Origin: Gordius sp. MW1
Lineage: Eukaryota; Nematomorpha; Gordioida; Gordea; Gordiidae
NCBI GenBank assembly: GCA_964036665.1
Contig: OZ038533.1
Coordinates: 7,896,413-7,960,412, forward strand
Length of the DNA: 64,000 nt
Direction of reading: 5' to 3'
This document shows, piece by piece, positions 13,601 to 28,600 of the stretch; positions within the stretch are counted from its first letter, which is position 1; each line of letters opens with the position of its first letter. Position numbers and translations under genes: made by a program. A model generated the notes under the pieces. It did not search any database. It was not told where the DNA came from and worked only from the letters and a program-made list of their open reading frames with translations.

Positions 13601-16600
13601 TAGACCCTTGTAGGGGAGGGCAGGGTAATTATCAATGTTAACCAATTCAAAAACGAAAAAAAATTTCGATTTATTTGGCCAATGGTCATTTTTTCCATTG
13701 GTCAGTCGCCTGCGGACGATCAAAAAGTCATATTATCAATGATATTAACAAGAACAAAATATTAATTTAATTTTAAAAAAAATAAAAATTTTGCCCTCTC
13801 CTGAGCTTGAACCAGGGATATCCAGGTCACCCTTTTACAGGCCGTGCGCTATAACCCGTCACACCATGCCGGTATTAAAATAGTAGAAGTTATTATGTTA
13901 TTTATATAGATAATGAAATAATAAAGTTCTGTTTTATGTTTAGAAAATCAATATATTTCATCGGTCAGTAGCCAGCGGACGGTCAAAAAGTCAAATTATC
14001 AATGGTATTAACAAGAACATTATATTAATTTAATTTTAAAGAAAAAAAATTAAAATAAAAATTCCTTTTAGTTTTAAAAAAGGGCTAAATTCTGAAACTA
14101 CCCGCCCGATTCGCTCGAAACTTTACCCGTATGTGCCCAGGGCGGCCAGGGGTAATATAGCCTTTTCAGATTCCTAAAATACCTTTTCGTTTTATAAAAA
14201 TCGGACATTTCCCGGCCACACGTGCGGTGTAATATCTATGACACGTAGAAAATTTTACTAATTATATAAACTTACGCGCGCCATCTAATAAAGTACAATT
14301 CGTGTTTTAATAGTTTAATAGTAGATTGAATATTAGAAAGAACGGGCTATGATTATACCTTTGAAGGAGGTTTCGAATTTTGTGTTAGTTTCTATCAATA
14401 TATTGTATCGTAAATTAGAATCTAATACCTATATTTTTTAACTATTACTTTTTAGGTTTTCTATGAAATCACAATCTATTTAAATGAAATATATTAACCC
14501 AATAAAAAAATATATATGCATTTATAAAGTTAAAAATATATATTCCATTGTTGGCTGTCTGTTAGACCATCTATAATAAATTTTTAGGTTATATATAAAA
14601 CTAGCTGACCCGGCAAACGTTGTTTTGAACAATAATTGATATTTTTAAAGGTGGTTAAAAACACAAAATTTTACCTCAATAATGTTCGAATTTAAATTTT
14701 CACGAAGCAAATTTTTTTAAGTCAAATTTACCTATAATTAAAAAAAAATATCGCGCCTGGCCTTTATAAAATATAAACAAAAGGCGGATACGGATACGCA
14801 TATAGTTTATTTAACGAAAAATAACAAATAATTGATATTTTTAAGGGTGGTTAAAAACACAAAATTTTACCTCAATAATGTTCGAATTTAAATTTTCATG
14901 AAGCAAATTTTTTTAAGTCATATTTACCTATAATCAAAAAAAAAATGTTGCGCCTGGTCTTTATGATAAAATATAAACAAAAGGGGGTCTATTTAACGAA
15001 AACTCGAACGTTGTTTTGCCATTTACCCGGGTGTATTAGCAGAATATATATCATGGGCGTACCCAGGTTTTGAATTAGGGGGGGGGGACAGATTATTCAA
15101 AATTTTTGCTTGACTATTGAAAAATTTTCCTGCGACCGTAATTTAAATTAGGGGAAGGGGGCAAAATTTAAATTTTTTTTAATTTTTAAAGGTATTTGTT
15201 TTGAAATTTGATCCTTTTTTAATTAGGGAGGGGGGCAGCCGCGCCCTCTGCCCCCTGGCTAATTAGGGGGGGGGGCATATAGATAAATTTCAATAGATTA
15301 GGAATATATCAAATATAATTGGTAAGTGTTTATTATGCAAAAAATTTTGAACAAATAGTTAAAGAGGGTCCAAGGCCCAGGCCCACCCAAGAGAGAAAAC
15401 CTGGCTCCATGGCCCCCCCCCTTCCCAAGGAAAAAATCTTTGGCCCCCTGGCCCTTCAAGCAATTTTTTTTATTTTTATTTAATTAAGAAACAATATCAT
15501 AATCATGGGCGTAGCCAGGGGGGAGGCTGCCCCCCCCCTAATTAGCCAGGGGGAAGCAAGGGGCGCGGCTGCCCCCTTCCTAATTTAAAAAAAGAAGGAT
15601 TTCAATACAAAAACCCTTAAAAATTAAAAAAATTATGTTTTACCCCCCCCCCCCCCCTTAACTAGCCAGGCGGGGGCAGGGGGCGCGGCTACCCCCCCCC
15701 CCCCCCCCCTATTTGAATATAACTCAAAATAATACAGATGCGTATTAGCGAATTTACACTTAAATATAAATTATTTTGGTAAAATGAAATTTAAATTACG
15801 GTCGCAGGAAAATTTTTGGATACTCGAGACCTTTTTTTTATTTTTTTTTGCTCTCAGGAAAATTTTTGGGTAGTCAAGACCTTTTTTTAATCTGCCCCCC
15901 TCCCCTAATTCAAAACCTGGGTACGCCCATGGATATATTAACATATATTGGCACTTTGTTAAAATTATTTTCATTTTTCTTCTTATTTAACGTGCAAAAA
16001 ATGACAAAATTAGATTTATTAATTTATTTAGCCACGCAGGAGGGGGGGACACGACCGTCCTATAATAATAAAATTAATTGACGTGAAGAAAAATAAGCAA
16101 AAAATGGCTTTGATATGTTTCAAAGTGCGTATAAAGTTTTCATTTTCCGCAACACATGCCTACTCCATATATCACACTACCCACACTACACGATAGATAT
16201 TAGATAGGCAGTACGTGATGAGGGCGTTTGATTGACGTTCGATACAACGTCAAAACGCATAAAACAAAATATCTCGAAGACTACTGGACCGATTTGGCTG
16301 GAACATATCTTAAAACACGCTCCGGAGTGGCAGGAATAAACTGTGAAATGCCAAATCGGTACGGTAGTTCTCCAAAATTGGTGGCGGCATACATACATAC
16401 ATAGTTTCATTTTTATATATAAGATTTGGCCAATGGTCATTTTTTTCCATTGGTCAATACCAACAGATACTCTATAAATCAATGATAGCCAAAAAAAACG
16501 AGAAAATGCTCACTTTAGCCAATGGTCATTTTTTTCTATTAATCAGCAGCCAGGACATGGTAAAAGTGGATATAAATTCATAATAGTCAAAAAAAACGAA

Positions 16601-19600
16601 AACAAAATTTTCGAATCACATTTTGGCCAATGGTCATTTTTTTCCATTGGTCAGCAGCCAACGGACGGCCAAAAAGTCACAATAGCAATGGTAGTAACAG
16701 GAACAATCATAATAGTCAAAAAAGCGAAAAAAATAATTTCGAAACACATTTTGGCCAATGGTCATTTTTTTCCATTGGTCAGCAGCCAGCGGACTGCCAA
16801 AAAGTCTTATAATCAATGGTAGTAACAAGAACAATCATAAGAGTCAAAAAAAACTACTAGTTAAATTAATTAAAATTAAAAGTAAACAGCGTGAGAAGAC
16901 ATTCGATGCGTGACAAAACATTCGGTGCAAGACACCGAAGAGCGTGACAATATATAGATTCGGTGCAAGACATTCGGTAGCGTGACAAGACATCGGAAAA
17001 TGGAAAGTGAGCTTATAATTAAACATAGACCCTTGTAGGGGAGGGCATAGGGTAATTATCAATGTTAACCAATTCAAAAACGAAAAAAAAATTTCGATTT
17101 ATACTTTGGCCAATGGTCATTTTATTCATTGGTCAGTAGCCAGCGGACGGCCAAAAGGTCACATTATCAATGGTATTAACAAGAACAATATATTAATTTA
17201 ATTTAAAAAATAAATAAAAATTTTGCCCTCTCCGGGATTCGAACCCACATTAGTAAAGGCATAGGGTTTGGTAAGGGGCACAGGGACCCATATCAGTAAA
17301 GGCATAGGCTTTGGTAAGGGGCAGAGGGACCCATATCAGTAGAGGCGTAGGCCCTTGTAGGAAAGGGCATAGGGTAATTATCAATGTTAACCTATTCAAA
17401 GACGAAAAAATACCATAAATTGCATATAGCAATTAAAAATTTCGCTTTATTTGGCCAATGGTCATTTTTTTCATTGGTCAGTAGCCAGCGGACGGCCAAA
17501 AATTCATATTATCAATGGTATTAACAAGAACAAAATATTAATTTAATTTGAAAAAATTAAAAAAAAATTCGTCCTCTCCCTGGCTTGAACCCGGGATATC
17601 CAGGTCACAAAGCTGGCGCCAATAACTTGGTGGACGACGGACGACGACGGACAACCAAAAACGAGCCCATAAATTGCATAGCAATTAATAACCCATAAAT
17701 TGCATAGCAATTAAAAATTTCAAACGGCACTCTTGGCATTTACAACATTGGTATTACATCATAAGATTGAAAAGAAATAATTTGTCTATAGCTCGAAACT
17801 AAATAAACTGATGGCTGTCCTAAACAGCTCTATATACCGAGTGCCAAAATGGTTAAGGCGACAAATATTAAGGCTCAATTCGATTATAATTTTACTAATA
17901 ATAGTTATTTTTAATGTTGAGGAAATTAAAATGTTTTTAAACTTTACCAAATGAAAAACGTTGATAATTTTCAACTAAAATATGCCTCCCAGTTACTTTA
18001 ATTTAGAAAAACCAACAAGAGCGTTCAGACGATACTATAAAAGTGCCGAGTTTAATGACGATTTAGAAAAAAAATTATAGTAATTTGCCATCATTGTCAT
18101 TAGTAGTCCTATACGATTCTTAATAAAGTCAGGTTCAGGTGTGGAAAACTAACTACAAAATAAAGACAAATTTAAAGGAGGCACTAGAGTCTAAGTTGAG
18201 AAATCCCGCTATGCAGGATATTAGCTAACTTGTATAGAGGATACTGGATCAAGGAGAGAGTGATCCTTAGCGGATTCATCGTGGTGGATGTCCATTGAAG
18301 TGGGAGACAAGGATGCAAAATGGGTGCGTAATAGGCGATCGGCCTTATAATAGACGCAATCCCACATTGAATCGACAATGTTCGCTACCGGTTTCAATTC
18401 CAATTGCTTTTCACCGCCCGACGTTTTGTTATCTATTTTTTGAACTTATGTTAAAACACAACTTAACTGACGTTTGATCGTTTAAAGATAAATTAGACAA
18501 AAGTCTATGTCAACTAAGAGACAATAGCAACTGAACCACTAGTCCTAACCTAAAAATGAAGATCATCCAATGGCCCCATGTTAAAATAACAGTAAACAAT
18601 ATATTTGAAAAAGTATATGTTAAAAGAACCAATTTTTAAGTCAAAGTAAATATTTTGAAAAAGCTTGAATAACTTTTTGTACGAAGGTTAACATCCAACT
18701 CCAGGGTAGAGATAGGGCTGGATTCTTCGGGAGACACAAACTTTTTAGCTGAGAGCCTGGGCACTTTTTTGAGGGACGACGTATCCGACGTAGTGCCCTG
18801 AGATGCATATTTGGTGGATGGACCGGGTTTGGAGCTATCTTGCATTTCCTGATTATCATTCATGGAATTCTGATCTAAATCGTCAAAAAAGTCGCGCGAA
18901 TTGCATGCCGCCGCAGCAGGGCCAGAAAATTTGTATTCTTGCAAAAGTTCTCGACTCGATGTAGTAGTGAGCGCCTTGTTGGTTCGGGGAGCGGGTAGAC
19001 TGGTGTAATACCTCACCAATTCATTGGCCGTAGCGTAGGGAGAAGGCAGAGGGGGCAAATTAGTTTTCGTCGGTGACCATGAATCTATCAAAAATGCCGC
19101 AATTATTCAAAGCTTAAATGTAATAATGGTTTTTAGACCACAATGAAGCATTTCTCAAAATTATATTAACGATTTCAGTTCAGTGAGTTATATTTAATTT
19201 AATAATTATTTCTATCTAGGTTGTTAGTCGGTCCTATAAACTTAAATTTTTCATTCGAAACTTGCGTTTCTTTGAATAACATTCTTTAATTAGTAACTTT
19301 TTACTATTTGATTCACTCTCTCGTATTCCAGCGAAGATTGGCAAATATTTTTAATACATTTAAGGATGATAAAATTAATTTAATTAGCACAATTGCTTTT
19401 GTATGCTATAACATAGCCTCCTACCATTATTGATAAAGTCTAGCTAATACCTAATTTTAGGGCTTATATATCCAAATTTTGTCCAAATTTTACTAAACAC
19501 ATAAACTCACCATATTTTCATCATTAATTCGAGAGCATGTACATTTAAATCCGTTCTAATTAATTGAATCCATGCTTATGAAGTTAATACAGCGCATAGT

Positions 19601-22600
19601 AAGACCCTTCATAAGGCTAATAACTGGTATTTATTGTTATAAAGGAAACAAACCAAAAACAATTAGGACGAAGGATTTAATAGAGTTATTGGCAAACATA
19701 CTTTTAGGAGCCACCATATGGTGCCGATTGATCAGGGAATCTCGGACGATTTGCAGGATGGTTGAATCACTACTTTTGGGATAAAACGAGGGATGTGGCG
19801 CCAAGGATTTCAAAGCGAGAGCTGAGGAGGCTTCAAGGGGGGCAGGATTATTCGTATTCCTGCGCTGGTTGCTTGCCCCCACGAAACCATCGAAGGTAAT
19901 AAATGGCTGTACGACGGGAGGCAGGATGGTGTGAGGCATGCCTTTATTCAAGGGCCGAAGCCATTCCCAAGGCGGAGCAATAAAAAGTCGCCTGGGCGCT
20001 ACGGGCAACGCGGGTAACATGTGAGCCATCAAGGATGTTGGAGGCAGGCACTTGTTGCGAGCTACCGCCAATTGAGTTACGGTGCTGGGGGTGGGGAAAT
20101 TGATTGGGTACTTCTATGGTGTTTTTAAAACACAAAAATACATCACCTCATCTATTAAATGCAGTGTACACCGTTGGGGATTTATTTTATATAATATAGT
20201 TCTTATCACAATTTGTCATCCCATTAACAGCCATGTATTAATCATTTTAATTTTGCATCATTTCAAAAAAACTTTATGTGAGGTAAGGAAGTGGTAAATA
20301 AAATGCTGTAAAACATTCTAATATTTCTGTTAGGCAAATTATTTCAAATAATAAACGAGATTGCTGATAAGAGCTTAACACAGGCTGTCCGAAGCCCATG
20401 GCACGAAGCAAAAACTAGCCAACAATTTCAAAAATTTTTGTTAATCAAAACTCTTTTTAAATCCTTCCTTTTTTTAATCCATTCTGTTCAGAACCTTGGG
20501 CAAATTGAATTGATGGAAAACATTTTGGGATCAATTCTTTAAAATGAAGTAGATGGAAATGCTTAATAATGATGCCCAAACTCCTTTATACTTAATTGAC
20601 AATATTTACTTATATTAAAGGTTTAGGGGTAAAATATTATTTGTGCTAAGCCTTAAAATATCATAATTTATTATAAAACTTGTTTTGCAAATAACAATAA
20701 TTAGTAAAAAAAGATTTCTATTTTTTTTTAGAAACTACCCGACAATTTTTTTTGTAAATAGTCCTTGGTTAAAATTTAAAAATATTCTCACCTGGCAATT
20801 ATTTAGATCATTTATATAGGACCACAATCCTTCAGAATAACGTGCGCCGGATCTGGTTTCTTTGCAGGCATTAGACCTATATCGGAAAAGCATTGAAAGA
20901 GATCATATGTAATATGCTTATAAAATGTATCAGCAGCTATGGTGATAATTAATAGAGCAAGGCAGATTATTACTTAAATATTGAACGCTTAGATTCATTG
21001 ATCACATCACAACGGTAATTCATTTCATAACAAACATCGATATTACAAAAAAGCAAGTGTAAATATCCAGAAGCAATTGACAGACGTTAATGTTTATAAA
21101 AATTGTGAAAATATTGCTCAAACCATTGAGGGTATTCCGAGTTTTTAAAAATTTATTAAAATACACAAACAAAAGATTTCAGTATTTGTTAAAATTGCCA
21201 TTTATAATTAGGCATAGAAAAATTATTCTACCACCACAAGTAAGACCTAATATTAAATATGATTTCACGTTTCAAATAACTATCTAAAAAATCTTTTTTC
21301 AGTTTATAATATTTTTTAAATTCACACCACTCCAGGATTGTAGCTGCATTTAAAGTAAATTATTTCGCTTACGTAGAGAAATTCAATATTGATTCTTTAT
21401 CTTTCGTATTTGAAAAGAAATTTTTGGAACATGTAACTTTCTCTTCTCCATCAATGCTATCAGTCTCCTTAATCTTCGGCTTACGCTCATCAATCAATTT
21501 TTGTAATTGATGAAGAACGCCTAATATAAAAATATTAACAATTTGAAGTCAGCAATTTGAAAATAAGAGCAAATATTTTAATATTTACATGGGCGTAGCC
21601 AAGAAGGGACAGGGTGGACCGGCTGGCCCCCCCCCCCCCTAAATCCAAAAAATTCTTAAAATCTATTAAAATTATGACTAAAATTTCAAAAAATGAACAT
21701 TTTGACCCTCCCGAAATTATTATTGCTTAATTTCAATGCTGGCGACGCCGATAAATAAAACTATCTACATATTATACTAAAATACTACATATATAATTTG
21801 TGCATGTAAAATACCAAAATTATGACAAATGCGTAAGCGATATAAAATAACATCAAATTAATATATAGACTAAAAAAAAACGATCACAAATACCTTCTCG
21901 CTTAAAGTTATTGGTAAAGGTATCTGGGAATTTCGTCAGCAATATTTCGCAAAATTGCAATGACCCCAGAATAATTTTGGCGTCTTTGGAGGAAAGCATG
22001 CTTGCTAGATAACTATATTAAATCAATATTTGTACAAATCATGAATAATAATGAGAAGTCTTTTTTAATCTTATCTTGTCCCAAACTCATCACCACAGTG
22101 AATTAGACGGCAATGTTTATTTTAACCATAAATTACTTTCTGTAAGTATATTAACGCATTATATGCTGCCATACGCTTAACCCCCATACTTATAATTATG
22201 TCATGATTTCATTGCCCGTAATCCATTATATGGCATTGCTGTAAAAAGACTGAACAGAAAGCTGCTGACCAACTTGCATGATGCGATATATGAAAATTGT
22301 TTCTAAAAAGACAAATTTGGTCACAAAAAAGCCAGAGTTTACCTCTATTATTTTAATTCATTATCTCAATAGTGTCCATGCATTAAGTAAATAAAATAAT
22401 AGAAACTAAGCTAATATATCATCTTTGCTAAGCTAAAGTTGTATCACCTATTTAAGATTAGTTTATAAAAAGCAGGCAATTCTAAATTAACTCTTAGAAT
22501 TCTATTCAAAAAGAGAATAATAGTTATAGAGTACTTATAATTTAATAATTACCTAGAAGTTTCGATGGATGTGAGTACACGTAGAGCTATATCCTGAGGC

Positions 22601-25600
22601 GCGTGATATATCATTCTTAGCAAAGCTTGGATACAGCGATACCTTACGCAATGGCCCGGCTAAATACATTAAACAATTTACCATCAATTAGTATATTCCC
22701 ATAAATAACTAATCTCTCATTTTATTCATACAACCTTAATTAAAATTCGTGTATTTGAAGTTGTAGTGAAAAATTGTCAAGATACCCAACCAACAAAAGC
22801 ATTTTAGACACTTCAGAATCTAAATTTACTCAACAAACGCAAAGGATAAAGGGAAGATGTATTTACATAAAAGTTAAATCTTTAAATTTCAAATAAACTG
22901 ACTTGATTAAAAGCTAAAATAATAATAGTGAATAGATAAAATAGGGATTTGTTCAAAATAAAATTACACAAAATATTTTTTATAAGTTCTGTTTTTTGCA
23001 TCGGTAAAAAATTAATTATGGTTTTAACATCCCACAAACTAGGATAGGGCGGAAAACAATTATATTTTATTTTTTTAATGGCAACTATGTAAGCAGACGC
23101 AGATAACCATTTATTATATACCTACTCAAATAATGTCATAAAATGAGCAAAATTTTCACTTTACAATATAATATATATATACATATAATTTAAAAGCCCG
23201 TTATTTACCGAAGAGTCATAGATCTTGTATACTAAGGGAACCAAGGTCTCGAAAAGTTGAGAAACAGCGCGTGCCCCTTCGGGTCCTGATATATAAAGCT
23301 CGTGGTGGGATAGTTCGGGCTCAGGCTTTGGCACATTTGGCCCAAGGCACTCCTCAGTAGCCTGTTGCGCGTAGTGGTGTTGATAGGGCTTAAAGCTAAA
23401 CAAGTCGTTGACGTAGAGGGGGTCTTCCGGGTGTTTGGGTAATTGAGGCATGAGTTCCCTGCATTTTTCAAGAAAAATTACTATTTCATCATTGTGGAGA
23501 TTGCTTAGTGACAGTAATTGTGGAAAAATGCGCAACAGAATCAGTTATTCGGTGTCGTGCAGAATTGAGTGCTTCTTATTAATAACCAACACGGTATGAG
23601 ATTATTGATGCAGCGACGAACAAAATTTTTTTGTAATTATTTAAAACCTTGACTCTTTTAGAAAATTTTAAAAGACATAGTTAATTGTTCATGTGATAAC
23701 ACGTTGAGTTCAAATTGAAATTTAATCAGAATCTAAGGAAATTATTTTAAACAATTTCAACCCTAACCCATGCAGGACTATGATTTTTATCTAATCCACG
23801 TTACATCGGTAGCTAAAATCAATGTTGGAGCTACAATCAACAATGGAATGTTGACAGCAGGACAAAGAAAACAATTGGCTTAAATAAGGGGGACCGCTAA
23901 ACTATTTTATTTAGAGTTAAAAAATGTAAATAATTACTTAGGTAGTGGACAAAAAAATATATATGCGCCGCGCAAAGCAATAAATTAGAAATCGGGCAAG
24001 CCTGGGCGGGCACCTTAAGAAGATTCGAGCAATTTGGAAATGGGATTTTATTTATATATAATTTGGCTTTGTGTAAAATCTAACCTAGGCTCTAAAAGCT
24101 TCCGACATGGGTAAAATTAATAAGTTAAAACCCGAACCCTACATTATTATAAATCCTAACTTTAACCCAACTCGAAAAATTAAACCCAGATATGTCCTCC
24201 TAAAATTACCAAGTATTCGACTTTAGACTAAATATCAAGCTGACCTTCATTCTTTGGCAAAGTTCTGCAAAGTTAAGTTTAAACTCGAACCCAACCCCTT
24301 TTTTATTTGTAAACGGAAATTAATATTATGCCGGTTTGTGATTATGAAACGCGTTACCCGATCAAGGACGTTATTTCTAGCAATTCTTGTGGAGTACGGG
24401 TAAAGTAATCGAGAGGGATAGTTGAATCTTTAGTAGGGCTAATGTGTATTTTTTCAGGTCCTATGAGGAGCGATTTTAACGTTGTTGTGATATCTAAAGG
24501 CGTATAAAAAAGGTAGGTGAGCAATGCAACAATATTTGAAGCATATGTTTTTACCATTTTTAAGCAGAGTGACCGCTACAATGGGACATCCGCGGATCAT
24601 GAGGTATAGGGATCTAACTGCGAGAGAAAATGTGTTGCCCGCCAAAATAGGTGGAGACGAGGACAGCTATTTAAAAAAAGAAGATGAAGATTAAAATAAC
24701 TTTTTTGGTTGCATATTTTATTATAATTGACACAGCGAGAAATTTTATGCCGATAAATGATATATTTTTATATATTTAATCTATTTAGATAAGTAATTGT
24801 ATTATTTGAAAAAATTGTTATAGATAAAATTCATAGTTTTAGAATAAAGGTATAGCAGTTTTCTAGGTAATATAATAAGAGTACTTATTTTTATATGGTA
24901 TTAATTTTCAAAGCACCTATGTTTTTTTTGAATTATTTGCGTTGTTAAACTCTGAATTAATATTAAATAAACTATTTTAAATAAAGCTACCACAATTTTT
25001 AACATATTTGAGTTCCATATAACGAAAAATATAATCCTGCTTTGCTACTTTCCCCAATTATACTTTCTTTACACGCACCAGGCTTGAGCAAGGCTTGGCT
25101 CAAGCAAGAAAATGCCTACACCCAAATCTTAAAATTATCTTGGTAATATAGCTTAGTAGGCCTACAACCCAGAGATTGACGACCTTCAACCATATTATCT
25201 TAAGTAAATTAAAAAGATTCCAAACATATGCTTTATCAAAAATATCCCGCGAACGTCTATGCTTATGTTTGTTGTCTAATAGCATACATACACTTTAAAC
25301 AAGGAAACGCTTAAAAAGAATAAGTTATCTCTAGCGAAAATCGGGCATGTTAAAGTCATGAACATTAAATAAATTTAACAAAATTCTTCATGATTTAAGC
25401 TTACGATATTTTGTATGCTGGTCAAGTATTGGGGCGTGCCAATATCCGTAAGGTTTTGGTTGTCGTCGCGGAAGCATTCTATTAGTCGGGAATAGCTAAC
25501 ACAACAACTTTCCACAATTTTCTTATCCTAAATTGATAAATATAATATATTGCACATTCATATTTATTATAACCATTAGAAGACAGACTTGAAAAGTCGA

Positions 25601-28600
25601 TTAAAAAATTTATTGTATGAATATAACTCGGAAAACAGTAACTTTTACCCTAAAAATTTTCTAAATATATATTTAAAGTTCCTTATAGGATTTACAAAAT
25701 TTGCTATATATATTAATCAGCCTAGTTTGTTAAATTGTCATAAAATTAATGGATTTACGCCTATTCTCATCTGTTTAATATTTATTCCAAAAGCTAAAAG
25801 TATACTGATATTTGCGACAAACACCAACCAAATGGTGAAGCGATTCCAAAAATTGTTAAAAAAGTTTTATTTTTATTTTTATTACGGTTTTCTTTCATGT
25901 AGTATTATGAATCTAGAAACAAAAAAAATTGTTAAAATATTCTAAAACACCTTCTCAAAATTCCGATTCTTTAACGAAGATATATAAAATCGAAGACCAT
26001 AATAGTAGATGATTTTGTAAATATTTTAGAGGAAATAATTAGGTTTGAGATAATATTATAAGTTTACAAAGGTCACAAAAATAAGCAACTAATTTTTAAA
26101 TAAATTATGAAGCTAAGAATCGAAACTAGTTGAATCCAAATGAGCTTAAAATTAAACTAGTTTTTTGAAAGAACTGCAAGCATACTTATGGTAAAATTTA
26201 TTATGAACCAAGTGAGTTTTGATTAATTGCAATATTTAAGATAAAATTAAATATATTCTAAAATTACTTGGGCTGATAATCGTCCCGACAGTAGGGATAG
26301 AGATGGAGATATGTTTGAAAAATCTTTCGAAGAAACATGAGCACAACAATCGGCTACTATAGAAAATGCGGCCCTTTGTGCGGCCATAGAAAAGAAATCA
26401 ACGTAAGCCAAACACGACGAAATTCCTCCCTAATAAAAATGAGTTAAATTATAACATTTAAGTAAAAACAAATTATGGCTGCTTGCTAATTTAATAAAAC
26501 AAAAATTTGTGTTAACATAAATATGTAGTGTAATATAGTAATAACCCTAAGCATGATCGCTTTCCCATGTTTTCTCGATAACATTTCTAAAGCTGTGAGA
26601 GATTGTTCAGCGACGTCCATACACTGGATCTCATCAAGCTATTTTATACAAAATGTATTTTTTATAACTCGGCAAATAATACGAATAACCAATAAATAAC
26701 CAACATAAAGATAAATTTTTATAATTTGATTAAACAATTCTATGAATAAGCAATACCATATATTTCAGATATTAACATGTACCCACTATCATATGGAGCA
26801 ATATATTAAATACCTTTTTTAAAAATATAACGATCCCATCAGTGGCAACAAACGTAATAGATCTTGGAAGAGCTTCCATCATATAAGTTAGGGCCCGGCA
26901 GGCTTGATTCATCTAAAGCGATCAAAGCTTAATTAAAACACATCCATTTTGCAATGTTAATACGCAGTAATTCATTCCGTTTAAATATAGAGGAAATAAT
27001 AAATTTATTCCTATTCAAAAGTAGAAATTTTGTAATGTTATAATGGTATTGTCAAGTCTAACCAATTCAAAATTATTGTGAGTTTCTCCCTTGAGAAGAT
27101 TAATGAGCGTTTTGACGGCAGTAACAACGGGGAAACCGATTAAACTTTCTTCGTTTCCCATGAGCAGGAGCTGACAAAGATCGCCACATGCTTGTACCTG
27201 GACAAATTCCCCCTTAGATGGTTCCATGTCGAGTAAGAGTTGTTGGACTTTCGAAAAAACTAATTCACCCAGAAAATATATTTACAACTGGTTTGAAAAA
27301 TAAGCTATTAGGCGAAATGTTTAAATTTTTATTACTATGTAAGATACTTAATCTGCGGGCCAATACACTTCATTAATTAATAAAGCACAGTGTGTAAGAC
27401 CTTTATTAAATACTAGCATTAAAATACAATTAGCATGTTTTATCAAGAATTTTTGATACATTACAATTTAAAGTTGTTTAAAGTGATTTATTTCGACAAA
27501 GTGCTTTATCAAATAACCTTTTAAAAAACAAATAAAGTTAACTTTTTTTGCATATTAGATATCCGCAGGCATAATTAAAAATAAAAGGGGCGCTTAGACA
27601 GCAAATCAAAATTATAGGTCAGATGACTTCATATATATAAAAATCGATAAAATTCCGTTAATCGACAGCCTGATAATAATCTTCGAGAACAACGCGCAGC
27701 GCCAAAAATAAAAATTAGAAGAAAAACAAACAAAATAACGCCAAAAATTAAAGGGGCGAATTTGCACAAATTACCATGGTGACCACTAGTAGAGGAACTG
27801 GAAGCCATAGTTTTTTGGAGCAGCAATTGTACTTTGGAACCCAGGGCTGTTCCTAGAAGGCTAGAGGGCAGAGCTGGGCTCTTGAAATCTAACGTTGTAT
27901 TGAAATGAAAAGTGAGGATATGACAAATTTGTAATGTATGTGTAAATAAAATATAAAAAATATGCTTCCGAGCTATAACATCCATTTTTATATTTTATAT
28001 TTACTTGATTTTCTATATAACTCTCAATAAAATTAAAGTGATTAATATAGGCAATTTAAAGAGAGGGGAAAATTACTTCGAGCCAACACCAAGGTTTATT
28101 CAGTGTTTGCCAATTATATTTATCCAATTACAACGCTGTAAATGTGTTGAACTTAAAAAAGGGAAAATAAACTTGACTAATCTTGCATCAAAATACATCA
28201 CAGGATGGCTATGATTCACAACCATATATAGTGTAGATATAAATTATTAGTCAGGTTAATTGACTTGCCAATTTGTCAACTTAATATTGAAAGATTGTTC
28301 ATCATATCCGTACAAATTGAAGATGAAAAGATAATCAAGTGCAAATATATCCAGCAATTTTTATGTTTTTCTCTTATCAATTTAATAAGTTTTATTAACC
28401 AGTTTTCAAATCAAGTTAGGTGTAAGTAAACAAACCAACTTTGAAGGTCAATAATAATTATAACCAAATGTCATTTTGACAATACTATTTACCTTGCTTT
28501 ATAGTTAAAAATAACACAATAAAATCAAGTTGCATACAAAAAAAACAAGTAATTCATTCTATCAAAATACTAAGTATCAAAATAATAATAATTAAATATC

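Larger units (their letters stand above)
14601..16424 (-). mobile_element. Non-autonomous Helitron, copy with an empty-site paralogue
   Basis: On the minus strand it starts TCTTATATATAAAAATGAAA (16424) and ends GGCAAAC-type hairpin sequence, then GGGTCAGCTAG (14601). That is 5'-TC and 3'-CTAG with a short GC-rich palindrome just inside, as Helitrons have. The flanks TATATATAAAA and TTTGGCC join to give exactly the uninterrupted sequence at 61340-61357. This shows insertion between A and T without a target duplication. It is longer than the copy at 33457-34285 because GGCGTAGCC-type MITEs and a direct repeat (about 14636-14770 and 14830-14950) lie inside it. Confidence 0.87.

Noticed and set aside
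19944-20135. Alternative frame for TRIP12 exon 18
   Set aside because: It stops after about 45 codons, whereas the chosen frame is open for 137 codons up to a strong GTATGT donor in the right phase.
24454-24645. Programmed or disabling frameshift in TRIP12
   Set aside because: A 61-nt GT-AG intron restores the frame and gives a better match to the family than reading through.
25589-25945. 118-codon open frame on the plus strand in a TRIP12 intron
   Set aside because: Phe/Ile/Lys/Leu-rich composition expected from AT-rich DNA. No motif, and it lies wholly inside an intron between secure exons.
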